DNA of 26,737 nucleotides from assembly GCA_964551455.1 (NCBI GenBank), contig CAZKDA010000042.1:1-26737 (forward strand), given 5' to 3'. Made by a program: the position numbers and the translations under genes. How positions within the stretch are numbered: the stretch's first letter is position 1; the number at the start of each line of letters is the position of its first letter. Positions 8,037 through 17,738 of the stretch are shown here, one piece after another. The notes below the pieces were generated by a model. That model had not been told where the DNA came from and searched no databases. It worked only from the letters and a program-made list of their open reading frames with translations. Origin of the DNA: JAHDHW01 sp964551455. Lineage in GTDB: Bacteria > Bacteroidota > Bacteroidia > Chitinophagales > Saprospiraceae.

Positions 8037-8996
8037 TCAGAAAAATCGCGGATTGACAACCTCTTTACCATCCGAACGCGGCAGGCAGTAGCGCACCACT
8101 GCTTCCAGGCTTCCGCTGCTGTAATCCCGGATACCCGACGTGGTGACATCATAGGAAAAGCCCAAAAGCAACTGATCCGATGCCTGCACAGCGATCAGAA
8201 AATCAATGGATTCTCCAAGGCCGGTGTCACTATCGCCGCCCAAACGGTAAGTGACGCCCAGTGTCAATTTATCCATGAGGATCAGGTTGGCGTTGAAGTC
8301 GGCGTCGATCGGGGTATTTTGTGCATATTTCAGCAAAAGCTGCGGTTGCAGTTTTGTGCTGGAATTCAGTTTTAAAATCAATCCAGTCATAAAATAGTAA
8401 TGAGGAGCTTCCCTTCCCAAAACTCCGGATAAGCTGTTGAAATCAATTCCGTTGTCCAGGAATCTCGGCACGGAAACCCCGGCATAGAATTTTTCATTAT
8501 TAAAATACAAACCTGCTCCGAAATTGGGAACATACAATCGCTGGTCGCCAACCGGTATCCCTCCGTCGGCGGATATCCCCTGGGTCGCTACCAGCCGCGG
8601 GTCTGCATAATTGTTGCCGATATATCGCACCGAAGCCTGGATGCCCAGCCCCAGGTGGCTTTTGTTGCCGGTTTTGATCCGGTAAGCGTAGTTGCCCTCT
8701 GCCGTCCATTTTTCCGTAATGCCAATTGTGGTGCGGTTGATGGTAAAACCTATCCCCAATCTTTTATTCAACAGCGGCGTGTCAAAACTGATCATCATCG
8801 TTTTGGGGGCGCCTTCCAGCCCGAGCCACTGATTGCGATACACCCCTGTAAAACAAGTGGTTCTGTGACTGCCAGCGTACCCAGGATTCAGCGCCAGTTT
8901 GTTGTACATAAACTGGGTATATTGCGGCTCCTGCTGGCTAAAACACAGTTGGGAAAAACAGGTTAAAATAAATATCGTCGTAACAGTTTTTTTCAT
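8037..8996 (-). CDS. PorP/SprF family type IX secretion membrane protein
   Basis: 319 residues with a signal peptide (MKKTVTTIFILTCFSQLCFS) and the conserved family opening QEPQYTQFMYNKLALNPGYAGS, given here in part as QYTQFMYNKLALNPGYAGS. The rest is a series of amphipathic beta strands, as expected of an outer-membrane barrel, and it ends in the typical NPRFF. In Flavobacterium johnsoniae the relative SprF is needed for surface delivery of the SprB adhesin, whose C-terminal domain belongs to the gliding-associated (type B) class. The gene sits 135 bp downstream of a giant protein carrying that domain, so the inference is a dedicated partner for it. I see no separate TAnnTTTG box in the 135-bp gap, so it is probably transcribed with the adhesin. 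Paralogues are usually numerous in these genomes; the specific pairing is inferred from adjacency. Confidence 0.92.
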   Translation of the reverse strand: MKKTVTTIFILTCFSQLCFSQQEPQYTQFMYNKLALNPGYAGSHRTTCFTGVYRNQWLGLEGAPKTMMISFDTPLLNKRLGIGFTINRTTIGITEKWTAEGNYAYRIKTGNKSHLGLGIQASVRYIGNNYADPRLVATQGISADGGIPVGDQRLYVPNFGAGLYFNNEKFYAGVSVPRFLDNGIDFNSLSGVLGREAPHYYFMTGLILKLNSSTKLQPQLLLKYAQNTPIDADFNANLILMDKLTLGVTYRLGGDSDTGLGESIDFLIAVQASDQLLLGFSYDVTTSGIRDYSSGSLEAVVRYCLPRSDGKEVVNPRFF

Positions 8997-9131
8997 GTCT
9001 CAGCGCTTTTCAATAGTTTTGAAATGATCTTGTTTTTTTGCTTACGTTTTCGCAAGGCAACAGTTTCAAACGGTTTTTCGGGAAATCCTTTTTCACAAAA
9101 GATTATTTTTCATAGACAAAATTTCGGTTTT

Positions 9132-12100
9132 TTATCTTTCCAAAACCAAAAATCCCGCAACGTGCGGTTGATCCCTGTGATATTTCACCACGAAATAATA
9201 CGTGCCGACCGGAAGGTCTTGTCCGTTGTAAGTACCCTGCCAGTCATTCATATACGGCGAAGCATGAAAGACCTGGTCACCCCACTGGTTGAAGATCGAC
9301 ACGGAATTGTCGGGGTAATTGCCGGTGGCAAGGCAGGGGATGATGAAAGCATCGTTGATCCCGTCGTTGTTTGGTGTAAAAATAGTAGGGGCCACGCATT
9401 CCACATCATCGCCGATGCGAAGGGAAACCGTTGCCTCCGAGCATACATCCTCGCAAAGCTGACTGCAAACGCGGTAAGTGAATTCATCCGTTCCGGTAAA
9501 CGACGAATTTGCCGTAAAGGAAAATACGCCATTCCCCAGGTGTTCGGCGGTTCCGTTGACAGGTGCCATGCTGATCTGAACTTCCACGGGCGCCTGGATG
9601 AAATCGTTGTTCAACACATTAAAATTGGCGCTGCTCGAATAGTTGACGGAAAATTCATCATCGAAAGCCTGCGGCTCAATTTCGTATTCCAATTCAACAT
9701 TGTCGGTTGTCGTTCCGCAAACGCCATTGTCGAGCGTCCAGGTGAATAAATATATCCCGTTTTGCAAGCCAAAGATTTCGGTTTGCGGATCGTTGGCATC
9801 GGAAAATGTAATGCCAGGTTCAACCGTTGACCAGGTACCTATTCCGCTTCCAGGGGTTTCGGCATTGAGCTGCGCCGAGCCATTGCCACAGACTGCCATA
9901 TCATTTCCGGCAATCGCTGTTTCAAAGTTTTCAATAACAAAAACAACCACATCGTCAGCGGAAAACTCTCCGCAGCCGGTATTGCTGAGTGTCCAGGTAA
10001 AAACGTATTCCTGATCGGCCTCAAGCCCCGTAACCAATGAATTCGCATCGGAGGCATCGACAATGACAACGCCCATAGCCGCTTGACCCGGGCTTTGTGT
10101 CCACATTCCCGATGCTCCCGGGTTTGGCGGATTGGCATTCAATATAGCGGTAGTATCGTTACAAACCTCAAGGTTCAAACCTGCTTCGGCGATTTGCGTG
10201 TCTTCATCCACAATGATCGTTACTTCATCAGCATCGTAATTCTGGCAGGCGCCATTGGAGAGCGACCATTCAAAAACGTAAACATTACCTCCTGAAAGGT
10301 TTGACACCAAAGATGTTGCAAGGCCGGGATCTGCAATCGTGGCTGTTGGTCCGGAGAGTTGTGTCCACTGTCCTGTGCCAATTGCCGGAGTATTGGCATT
10401 GAGCGTTACTTGCGTGTTATTGCAGAGTTGTGCATCATTTCCGGCGGAAGCCTGGATATTGGGAATTTCATTGATGAACACTGTTGTTGGAATGGATGAT
10501 ACGCCCGGACATCCGCCCAGCTCCGCGATGACGTAAAAGTCATAAACTCCTTCGGTATAGTTTGAAAAATCGTTGATGGTGGCGTTCAACGCCAAAGTCG
10601 GCCCGGCTATTTGTGCTCCTTGTTGCGCATTGAACCAGGTATAAGCCGCGCCGGGAACGGCGCTTGAAGGGTCAATTGAAAGGATTAGGCTTGGAAATGG
10701 ACTGTCAATACAAACAGATCCGCTGTTGGTCACTACAGGGGGCGGAGGTGTTGGGTAAATGACGACATTTACGGGCGCAGAAAACCCGGATTCACAGCCA
10801 TTGATACTCACCTGGACGCTATAAGCTCCTTCGTTAGCAGCAGAGGCATCCGGGATCACGGGGTTTTGTAATGATGATAAAACACCCGATGGCCCTGTCC
10901 ATAAATAGGAAGCGCCCGGTACGAAGGGCGTATATAATTCGATAGTGGCTCCTGCACAGACCGGAACATTGCTCGTAGCAACGGGAATAGCCGGAATGGC
11001 ATTGACCTCGACAGAGAATACTCCGGAAAGACTGGAAACACAACCATCAACTGAAACCATCACCTGATAATCTCCGCTGTTCATGGTAGTTGCGGAAATG
11101 ATCGTCAGCGTTGGAGACATGGTCGGTATGCTGCCCAAAGGGGTTAGCCAGGTGTAAAGCACGTTGGTTCCGCTATAACTTTGAGTCGTCAGGCTCAGGT
11201 TTTCGGATTCGCAAAGTTGCGAGGTTCCATTGATCGCCGGCGTAGGCGGAACATCAGACACATTGACCACGGTAGTGGCAGGCGCTGAAGTACAACCGTT
11301 CCCATCGGTGACGATCAGAGAATAGGAACCATTGTCAGCGGAAGTGGCGCCTGGCAATACAGGAATGGCATTCGAAGAGCTGAAACCGTTCGGGCCAGTC
11401 CATGAATATTGGTAGCTGCCGTTATCCGGTGGGAAAACCGTTGCGATGAGCAAAATGTCATTGGCTCCAGTGACACATGGAGCGCCATTATTGCTCAAAG
11501 CAGTGATCACCGGAGGCGTGTTGACCAATACTTCCGTCATTGCCGAATTGGAACATCCCAGCAATGAGGTTACCGTAACGGAGTAGGTGCCGGCCACTGC
11601 GGGAGCAATGGGATTTTGGAGTACAGATGTAAAGCCGGAAGGCCCAGACCAGTTGTAAGCCGCTCCCGGAATGGTGTTCACTGAAAGCTGCACTTGCTCT
11701 GAATTGCATACCGGACTGTCGTTTGAGGCATTTATTGACAACCCTGGTTCGACAACCACCGGAAACGGAGCAGACATGTCGCTACTGCATCCGTTTTTGG
11801 TGACAACCACCGTCCAGTTACCCGTAAAATCGGGCGTTACTCCAGATAGGAACAATGAATTGGTGGAAGTGATCTGTATGCTGAAATCGGGAGCTGTCCA
11901 GGTATAAAAATCACCATTCATGGTACTGGCCGTCAGGGTCAGGCTGCCTCCTTCGCAAACTGAACCTACGGAGCTGATAGTCGGCGTCGCCGGTGTCGCG
12001 GTTACGTTCACTTCGGTAGTCACAGGTGTTGAAGCGCAATTATTGTCGGTGATGACTAACGTGTAAGTTCCGTCATCGGGGAGTGTTGCGTTAAAAGTCT

Positions 12101-15100
12101 GAGGGTATTGCAGGCCGGAAGTAAAACCGTTGGGGCCTGTCCAGGAATAAGCATATCCCGGGTCGGTTTCAGAAGTTCCCAATATTATCAATTCACCTTC
12201 ACAAACATCGATCACTGCATCATTTACAGTTGCAACCGGGGTTGGGGTGACATTGACGGTTTCAAAATCAGAAGCCTGTGAGAAACAGCCGTCAACCTCA
12301 ACGATCACGTAATAAGAAGTAGCGCCTGTGGAAAGTGGTGGCGACATGGTCAGGGTCGGCGCAGGAGTTGTGGTTATAAGTGTTCCGGTGGGAGAAACGC
12401 CTTCGTACCAGTAATAATTGACTACTGATCCGGAGTAGGTCTGCGTAGAGAGTACAAGCTCATCGTCAGAACAAATTTCGTTGCCGTTAACATTAATATT
12501 AGGGACATCCGGCGAAGCATTGATCGATACTTCAACCGTCCCGACAGCCGTACATCCTGTGAACCCTGTAACGGTTACCGAGTAGCTGCCCGAATACGTG
12601 TGGTCAGCATTTGGGATCTGGGGATTTTCATCAACCGAAGTGAAGCTGTTCGGCCCGTTCCAGACATAAGAATAAATATTATTACCGATAGCAGGAGGCG
12701 GGTTCGCAAACAGCGAAAGGGTATCATTTCCGCAGATACCAATGGAGTATGTTGGCAATGGCGGTTGTGTTTGTACATTGATCTGAGTTACACAATTTGC
12801 CGTATTCCCGAAAATATCTGTGACGGTCAGGGTAACCGGAACCAGTGTTCCCTGCTCATTGCAATTGAATACATCCGGCGAAACGGTCATGAAAGCGATC
12901 TCACAGTTATCCGTGCTTGTGTTATCCACTTCCGAGGGATCGAGGGTATAGGTCTCCAAACCGGAAGGGTTGACAAAGATCGTGGCAACCTGGCAAAGCG
13001 CCTGTGGAGGGGTGGCATCTTCGATGAAGACCTGAAAAGAACAGGTATCCGCATTTCCAGAGCCATCTTCCACAAAATAATAAACCGTTGTAGTGCCTGC
13101 ATTAAAATTTGCCGAAGGAGAAGTGTTGGGAGGCGGCAGTTCGGTTACCGGAATTTCGGTTGCACCTTCGGCGTAATAAAACGGCGTTGCGAAATTGTAC
13201 GCCAGTTCCATTATCATATTGCTTTGGTCATCGGTAGTTCCATCCGGGGTTCCGGGCGGGAATGTCATGCAGGCAGGATTGATGCCATCGCCATTGCCGC
13301 CTGGTGGCGGATCAGCAAAAGTTTTATTTGAAATAGCGGTGAAAGTTACTGTACCGTCAGCCGCCCAGTTGTTGTAAAGCGAGGTCGGGATGTTAATTGT
13401 TGTTGTCGAAATGGTAAGGTCGGGACAGGCAGCGGTATCAACAACAACATTGGGTTGCCCTGCCTCCGTTGTACCCAAATTCATATTGTCTTCCGAAAAT
13501 ATCGTGAAATAGGCTTCCGGGTCTGCGACATCACCCTGGATCGTTACCGTTAAAATAACATCGCTTCCTGCTGCATTGGCCATTGCATTTGGAAACACAA
13601 TCGTTTTATCATCGGCGATGTAATCCAGGTAATTTGGTTCGTAAGAAAAACTCAGCAAAGCTTCCGCAGGATTGAGCGGTTGGGTCATGGAGTTGACCGG
13701 GAAGTTGCAGTTGTCATCAATAGAAAGCGGAAACGGCAGCAGGATTTCAAGCCCCTGGCTGCAATCATCTTCAGGAGCTAAAGTCGCTGAAATATCAGCC
13801 GGGCATACGATTTCCGGAGCTTCGACATCCTGTACGGTTACCGTAAAAACACAGGTTCCGGTATTTCCGGCGCAGTCATTAGCAAAGTAAGTCACTTCAT
13901 TTATACCCACCGGCAAGGTTTCGGAAATGATAGTTCCCGGCACTGCCGGAATGGGCGTCGAGCCATTTATACTATAAAAAAAATCGATCAGATCCGGCGA
14001 TTGCGACACGTAATCGAGGGTTGCGTCCACCGAGCTTCCGCCGCAAATATCGTTGATGGCGAGGTTGGGTTGGCCTGGCTCGTTGGGGATGAGCGTGATG
14101 ACCAAATCGCCGTCGGCAGTCCAGTCGTTGAAGCTGGAAGCCGGGATATCGACCGTAGTGGTTGCATCTTCGCATTGGCTCGGAGCGTTTGCGGTTTGTC
14201 CTAAAACCGAACCGTCTTCACCGGAAATGATAAAATATTCGCTGATGGCCTCTGCGTCCACATTGATGAGGTCGAGCGTCAAAGTCACGGGGCCGGAAGC
14301 GATCACCGGCGAAACCGGAATGTTACTGAAAACAAGCGACACTGGGCTTACCACGACATTTGCGTCGCCCGGCATCGGCGAGGTAATGGCGGCAGAAGTA
14401 TTGAATTGTTCTGAATTAAAATTATTGGCGCACTCATCCGAAATGACCGGCGGCGGCAATTCGAAAACCGCTTCACACAGCCCTGCTTCGCTGCTGATGG
14501 TCGTATCGTTTACACAATTTTCAAAAACCGGTGCAGTGTTGTCAACGACGTTGAAAGCGGCTGTTGAAACCGAAGCGTTTCCGCAAAGGTCATAAACTAC
14601 AAAATCTACCATTGTCGAACGATAAATGCCCATCACCGGAGCAGGGCAAATTGCGGTATCCAGTTCCGTCGGAAATATTCCCGGAAAGGTGAGCGTATCG
14701 CTCAAGTCGTAAGAGCCGGGAACCGCCGCAAACCAGCGCAGCGCGGGGGTAGCCGAACAATTATCGGCAGCAGAGGCATTCGCCAGCGCTGCGAGCCAGT
14801 CGGCAAAAGCCGCATCGGCATTGAGGTCGGTATCGCATGCGTAATTTTCATCGGCAGCGGGATTGACAAAAACCGGCGGTGTAATATCCTGAACGGTGAT
14901 GGTCTGAACGCCTGATGCGGAGTTGGCGCAATTGTCTTCCACTTCCCAGGTTCTTGAAATAGTATAAGTTTGCGGGCAATATCCGCCGGTGGTGATATCC
15001 GAATAGTAAATCACGAGGTTGTTATCGCAATTGTCCATCAAAGCCAGGGGAACGCCGGTGATAGCCAGGTTACCTGCATTTTGACAACTTACCGTGATGT

Positions 15101-15725
15101 CCGGCGGTAGGATAAACGAAGGGTTTGAATTATCTACGACGGTGATCGTGCGGCTTTTCACAGTTGAGTTCCCGAACATATCGGTGGCCGTCCAGGTCCA
15201 GGTGAGGGTAAATTCATGGGCGCAACTACCCTGCGTAACCGATTCATTGAAAACCAGGTCTGGCGCCGGATCGCAGTTGTCAGAGGCGACTGCCGGATCG
15301 GAGGCTGGGATCTCATCGCAATCGACGGTTATATCTGCGCCCACTCCGGAGATTACGGGAGGGATGGGATCTACAAAATCGATCGTGAAGGTAAACAGCG
15401 AATCATTGCCGAGGTTGTCAATAGCGCGGTAAGTCACAGCCACCTGCACGGCGGGCGGTATGGTATCGCCTTCCGAAAAACCGCCGCTGATATTTTCAAC
15501 CTCAAAATAAATGATGGTTTGGCCGTTTTGCGGATCGACGGGTTCGACGGTCACGGTTGTGTCGCCCCATTCCAGCACGGCAATGCAGTTTTCATCAACA
15601 AAAATGGAATCGGGGCCGGAATATTCGAAAATGAAATGCTGAGCACCTGCATTACTTTGAACAAAGAAAAAGCAAATTGTAACGAAACGGCTGAAACAGT
15701 TGGCTTTTTGTAACCAGTTTTTCAT
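9132..15725 (-). CDS. Giant multidomain surface adhesin-like protein with gliding-associated (T9SS type B) C-terminal domain
   Basis: 2197 residues with a signal peptide ending near SNAGAQ. Residues ~100-1000 are HYR-type modules (repeated DxTPPVF, SDNC, TVTVQD). Residues ~1020-1720 hold about nine Ig/PKD-like modules spaced 80-90 residues, each with a Y-x-W core such as YSWTGPNGFTS or YNWSGPSGFTS. Three related ~88-residue modules follow (SAGNDAQLCNNTQVTLNA, then GTGQWTQLSGP; cores near 1787, 1875 and 1963). A cadherin-like VLNNDF module lies near 2022-2095. The last ~92 residues (PTIFTPNNDGINDAFIIP, FNQWGDQVF, LPVGTYYFVVKY) are the gliding motility-associated C-terminal domain. It is inferred to be exported by the type IX system and displayed with the help of the PorP/SprF protein encoded next. 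The ligand is unknown. No frameshift was seen over 6.6 kb. Confidence 0.9.
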   Translation of the reverse strand: MKNWLQKANCFSRFVTICFFFVQSNAGAQHFIFEYSGPDSIFVDENCIAVLEWGDTTVTVEPVDPQNGQTIIYFEVENISGGFSEGDTIPPAVQVAVTYRAIDNLGNDSLFTFTIDFVDPIPPVISGVGADITVDCDEIPASDPAVASDNCDPAPDLVFNESVTQGSCAHEFTLTWTWTATDMFGNSTVKSRTITVVDNSNPSFILPPDITVSCQNAGNLAITGVPLALMDNCDNNLVIYYSDITTGGYCPQTYTISRTWEVEDNCANSASGVQTITVQDITPPVFVNPAADENYACDTDLNADAAFADWLAALANASAADNCSATPALRWFAAVPGSYDLSDTLTFPGIFPTELDTAICPAPVMGIYRSTMVDFVVYDLCGNASVSTAAFNVVDNTAPVFENCVNDTTISSEAGLCEAVFELPPPVISDECANNFNSEQFNTSAAITSPMPGDANVVVSPVSLVFSNIPVSPVIASGPVTLTLDLINVDAEAISEYFIISGEDGSVLGQTANAPSQCEDATTTVDIPASSFNDWTADGDLVITLIPNEPGQPNLAINDICGGSSVDATLDYVSQSPDLIDFFYSINGSTPIPAVPGTIISETLPVGINEVTYFANDCAGNTGTCVFTVTVQDVEAPEIVCPADISATLAPEDDCSQGLEILLPFPLSIDDNCNFPVNSMTQPLNPAEALLSFSYEPNYLDYIADDKTIVFPNAMANAAGSDVILTVTIQGDVADPEAYFTIFSEDNMNLGTTEAGQPNVVVDTAACPDLTISTTTINIPTSLYNNWAADGTVTFTAISNKTFADPPPGGNGDGINPACMTFPPGTPDGTTDDQSNMIMELAYNFATPFYYAEGATEIPVTELPPPNTSPSANFNAGTTTVYYFVEDGSGNADTCSFQVFIEDATPPQALCQVATIFVNPSGLETYTLDPSEVDNTSTDNCEIAFMTVSPDVFNCNEQGTLVPVTLTVTDIFGNTANCVTQINVQTQPPLPTYSIGICGNDTLSLFANPPPAIGNNIYSYVWNGPNSFTSVDENPQIPNADHTYSGSYSVTVTGFTGCTAVGTVEVSINASPDVPNINVNGNEICSDDELVLSTQTYSGSVVNYYWYEGVSPTGTLITTTPAPTLTMSPPLSTGATSYYVIVEVDGCFSQASDFETVNVTPTPVATVNDAVIDVCEGELIILGTSETDPGYAYSWTGPNGFTSGLQYPQTFNATLPDDGTYTLVITDNNCASTPVTTEVNVTATPATPTISSVGSVCEGGSLTLTASTMNGDFYTWTAPDFSIQITSTNSLFLSGVTPDFTGNWTVVVTKNGCSSDMSAPFPVVVEPGLSINASNDSPVCNSEQVQLSVNTIPGAAYNWSGPSGFTSVLQNPIAPAVAGTYSVTVTSLLGCSNSAMTEVLVNTPPVITALSNNGAPCVTGANDILLIATVFPPDNGSYQYSWTGPNGFSSSNAIPVLPGATSADNGSYSLIVTDGNGCTSAPATTVVNVSDVPPTPAINGTSQLCESENLSLTTQSYSGTNVLYTWLTPLGSIPTMSPTLTIISATTMNSGDYQVMVSVDGCVSSLSGVFSVEVNAIPAIPVATSNVPVCAGATIELYTPFVPGASYLWTGPSGVLSSLQNPVIPDASAANEGAYSVQVSINGCESGFSAPVNVVIYPTPPPPVVTNSGSVCIDSPFPSLILSIDPSSAVPGAAYTWFNAQQGAQIAGPTLALNATINDFSNYTEGVYDFYVIAELGGCPGVSSIPTTVFINEIPNIQASAGNDAQLCNNTQVTLNANTPAIGTGQWTQLSGPTATIADPGLATSLVSNLSGGNVYVFEWSLSNGACQNYDADEVTIIVDEDTQIAEAGLNLEVCNDTTAILNANPPNPGASGMWTQSPGQAAMGVVIVDASDANSLVTGLEADQEYVFTWTLSNTGCGEFSADDVVVFVIENFETAIAGNDMAVCGNGSAQLNAETPGSGIGTWSTVEPGITFSDANDPQTEIFGLQNGIYLFTWTLDNGVCGTTTDNVELEYEIEPQAFDDEFSVNYSSSANFNVLNNDFIQAPVEVQISMAPVNGTAEHLGNGVFSFTANSSFTGTDEFTYRVCSQLCEDVCSEATVSLRIGDDVECVAPTIFTPNNDGINDAFIIPCLATGNYPDNSVSIFNQWGDQVFHASPYMNDWQGTYNGQDLPVGTYYFVVKYHRDQPHVAGFLVLER

Positions 15726-15758
15726 ATTTCTACTCAGTTTTTCGACATCGGATCAACT

Positions 15759-15766
15759 CAAATATA
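15759..15766 (-). promoter_or_regulatory. -7 box (TATATTTG) of the giant adhesin gene
   Basis: Minus-strand TATATTTG, identical to the box before the Npt-like gene, about 33 nt upstream of the ATG at 15725. A TTTG lies 26 nt further upstream, longer than the usual ~19-21 nt spacing, so the -33 element is doubtful. Confidence 0.4.
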
Positions 15767-16262
15767 CACTCAATCATTTAAACTCTTTTTCACAAAAAAA
15801 CAAAACCTGCAAAATTAACGAAAAGGCTGTGGCGAAAGCCTCGACAGCCTTGCATGTCCACAGCGAAAAACCGCAGTGGCAAACAATAAACGGGTGTTTT
15901 GAATACAGGGAAAAGCAGCGCCTTATTAAAAAAAGCGCCTGGTTTATAACAGCAAGTAAAGTTTAGCGTGAAAGTGTTGGACTTCAAGTTCCTGGGACTC
16001 ATTGCCTGAACCGGTTTTTGGGAATCTCCCCCTTAATGGAGCATCTAAAAATTTGAGGTGTAAATTGCGGTTTCAGCGTTTTCAATTAAAACGCTACCCT
16101 TCGGATAAATGCCCGAAAAACACCTTTTTCATACCCAAAAGTAGTCAAACTTTTAAAAACCACCTTACAAACATGGCAATTGTTTTTTATCAAAGCTCAA
16201 GGAACGTGGGTCGTGGATTGGTAGCAAACAGGATGGGTTTGGTGACAGGAGGCTGGATGATC
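15767..16262. other. Non-coding gap between the small acidic gene and the adhesin gene
   Basis: About 500 bp without a convincing gene. It contains a terminator-like hairpin (15823-15851) and a second 8-bp stem, AGCGTTTT / AAAACGCT at 16075-16095 with a 5-nt loop and no following T run. Open frames on both strands here have no recognisable family and carry the hairpins, so I treat them as chance. Confidence 0.5.
15823..15851 (-). terminator. Hairpin, probable terminator of the gltX-methyltransferase transcript
   Basis: AAGGCTGT (15823-15830) and ACAGCCTT (15844-15851) are perfectly inverted; inside them GGC-GAAA-GCC forms a second short stem. Read on the minus strand the stem runs into TTTTCGTTAATTTT, a broken T tract. 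It lies about 410 nt after the last gene of the operon, far for a terminator. Confidence 0.4.
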
Positions 16263-16466
16263 TTACTCCTCTTCGTCCATTGATTTTTCTTCGGTTTCTT
16301 CTTTTTCTTTGAGTTTTTTATCCTCGAGGTTTTCGTTTAAAAACTCGTTGATCCGGTCAACCGGGAAGTTGGAAATGATCTCGCCAAACTCGTTGATTTT
16401 TATATCAAACCCTTCCAGTTCTTCATGGACTTCGGGTTTTCCTTTTTTGGGTTTTTTCTTTGGCAT
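16263..16466 (-). CDS. Small charged protein of unknown function
   Basis: 67 residues with a Lys-rich start (MPKKKPKKGKPEVHEELEGF), a middle that looks folded (IKINEFGEIISNFPVDRINEFLNEN) and a very acidic Glu-rich end. No signal peptide or membrane segment is visible. The middle resembles small uncharacterised Bacteroidota proteins I have seen, but I know no function for them. It begins 45 bp downstream of the methyltransferase stop in the same direction, so it may share the transcript. It is also a candidate for the gene that followed gltX before the restriction-modification genes arrived. Composition and an ATG in good context favour a real gene. Confidence 0.6.
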   Translation of the reverse strand: MPKKKPKKGKPEVHEELEGFDIKINEFGEIISNFPVDRINEFLNENLEDKKLKEKEETEEKSMDEEE

Positions 16467-16511
16467 GGTGATTTGTGATTTTGATGAACAAAAAAGCAGT
16501 TGCCTTGAAAC

Positions 16512-17738
16512 TCAATGGTTGTTATCGCTGATGGAATAGCTGTGTGATGGGTACAGGTCTTTTGTGCTTTCTTTAATTTGAAGTTCAGGGGATTTAATTA
16601 CCAGAATATCAGAATCGGTGGCAAATAATCGGTTTTTTATTAGCTCCCTGGTTTGTATGACGATTTTAAGCCGGTAATCTTTTCCAAGTGTTGCGCTTTC
16701 CATTTTTTCGATGGCGTCTTCCAATGATTCGTGCTCGCTTTGTATTTTCACAGGTACCGGAGAACCATTCAAATGCGCTTTTAAAAAACCGTCGATGCCT
16801 GAATTTCTTTGAACAGGAATTGCATTGATACTTTGAAGAATCGCCATTTCCTTTGCTGTTTTTTCAAAAAAACTTTGCATCCCTTTCTTTAGCAATTTGG
16901 ATTGGGTAATGACCATTTCTTCCATTCGGTTGTTTGTTAAATTTATTGCATCTAAGGATATGTCAATGCCAATGTAATTTCGATTTAAGTGCCTGGCTGC
17001 AACACAGGTCGTTCCACTGCCACAAAACGGATCCAACACAATATCTCCTTCGTCGGTGGCAATATTAATTATTTGATTGAGAAGCAAAACCGGTTTTTGG
17101 GTAGGATAGCCGGTTCTTTCCTTTGCTTTAGGGTTGAGGTATGGGATTTCCCAGACGTCTGATAAGGGTACTCCTTTTTTCTCTTTGCCAATAACTACTT
17201 TGCCGTTTTTATCTTTTTTGTAAACAGATTTGCCATTTTTATCTCTCTTCCTCTCCTGGAGTATTTGGTCGATATTGGTTGTTGGCGAATAATCGGAGTA
17301 AATCGTATTAAACTTGAAGTTCTTTGTTTTTGAATAAAAATAGATGACCTGGTGAGCATTGAGTAAACCTTTTTTTGAATTCGACCAGCGTTTGTAAGAC
17401 CAAATAATCTCGCTTTGAAAATTGTCAGGGCCAAAGACCTGATCGAGTACGGTTCGCAGGAAATGGGAAGCCGTCTTGTCACAATGCAGAAAAACGCTCC
17501 CGGTGTCTTTCAAGACCCTTTTACACTGGATGAGTACATTTTCAATGAGTTTTAAGTATTCTTCCAATGAGTTGAATTTGTCTTCGAATTGATAGGTTTT
17601 CGAATTATCCCTGGTTTTTGAGGTATGGGTTTTTTGAGTAAAAAATGGGGGATCAAAATAAACCAGATCTATTTGATCGTCATCCAGTTCTTTCAATCGC
17701 TCCTGGCAATCTCCGTGCATGATGGTGTTAATTTCCAT
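16512..17738 (-). CDS. Beta-class amino-DNA methyltransferase with degenerate nuclease-like C-terminal domain
   Basis: 408 residues from the ATG at 17738. Motif IV DPPFF (29-33) precedes TGYPTQKP (209-216) and the AdoMet motif I DPFCGSGTT (236-244), the order of beta-class N6-adenine/N4-cytosine methyltransferases. It is inferred to protect sites cut by the endonuclease domain encoded just upstream. Residues ~295-385 form an extra domain, NAIPVQRNSGIDGFLK followed by PVPVKIQSEHESLEDA, with the D...V-x-V-K pattern of Mrr-like PD-(D/E)xK folds; the acidic partner of the Lys is missing, so it is probably a non-cutting DNA-binding relic. A TTG at 17762 would add eight residues; I prefer the ATG, which gives the usual MEINTIMHGDCQERLKEL start. 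The start overlaps the upstream stop codon by 11 bp, so translation is probably coupled. The gene is visibly more AT-rich than the gltX part. Confidence 0.88.
   Translation of the reverse strand: MEINTIMHGDCQERLKELDDDQIDLVYFDPPFFTQKTHTSKTRDNSKTYQFEDKFNSLEEYLKLIENVLIQCKRVLKDTGSVFLHCDKTASHFLRTVLDQVFGPDNFQSEIIWSYKRWSNSKKGLLNAHQVIYFYSKTKNFKFNTIYSDYSPTTNIDQILQERKRDKNGKSVYKKDKNGKVVIGKEKKGVPLSDVWEIPYLNPKAKERTGYPTQKPVLLLNQIINIATDEGDIVLDPFCGSGTTCVAARHLNRNYIGIDISLDAINLTNNRMEEMVITQSKLLKKGMQSFFEKTAKEMAILQSINAIPVQRNSGIDGFLKAHLNGSPVPVKIQSEHESLEDAIEKMESATLGKDYRLKIVIQTRELIKNRLFATDSDILVIKSPELQIKESTKDLYPSHSYSISDNNH

Noticed and set aside
12600..13331. 243-codon plus-strand frame within the adhesin gene
   Set aside because: Overlaps well-supported HYR/Ig modules on the other strand; the translation is Arg/Ile-rich and has no domain.
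16002..16283. 93-codon plus-strand frame in the gap downstream of the small acidic gene
   Set aside because: Contains a hairpin, has no family resemblance, and its start lacks a promoter; probably chance.
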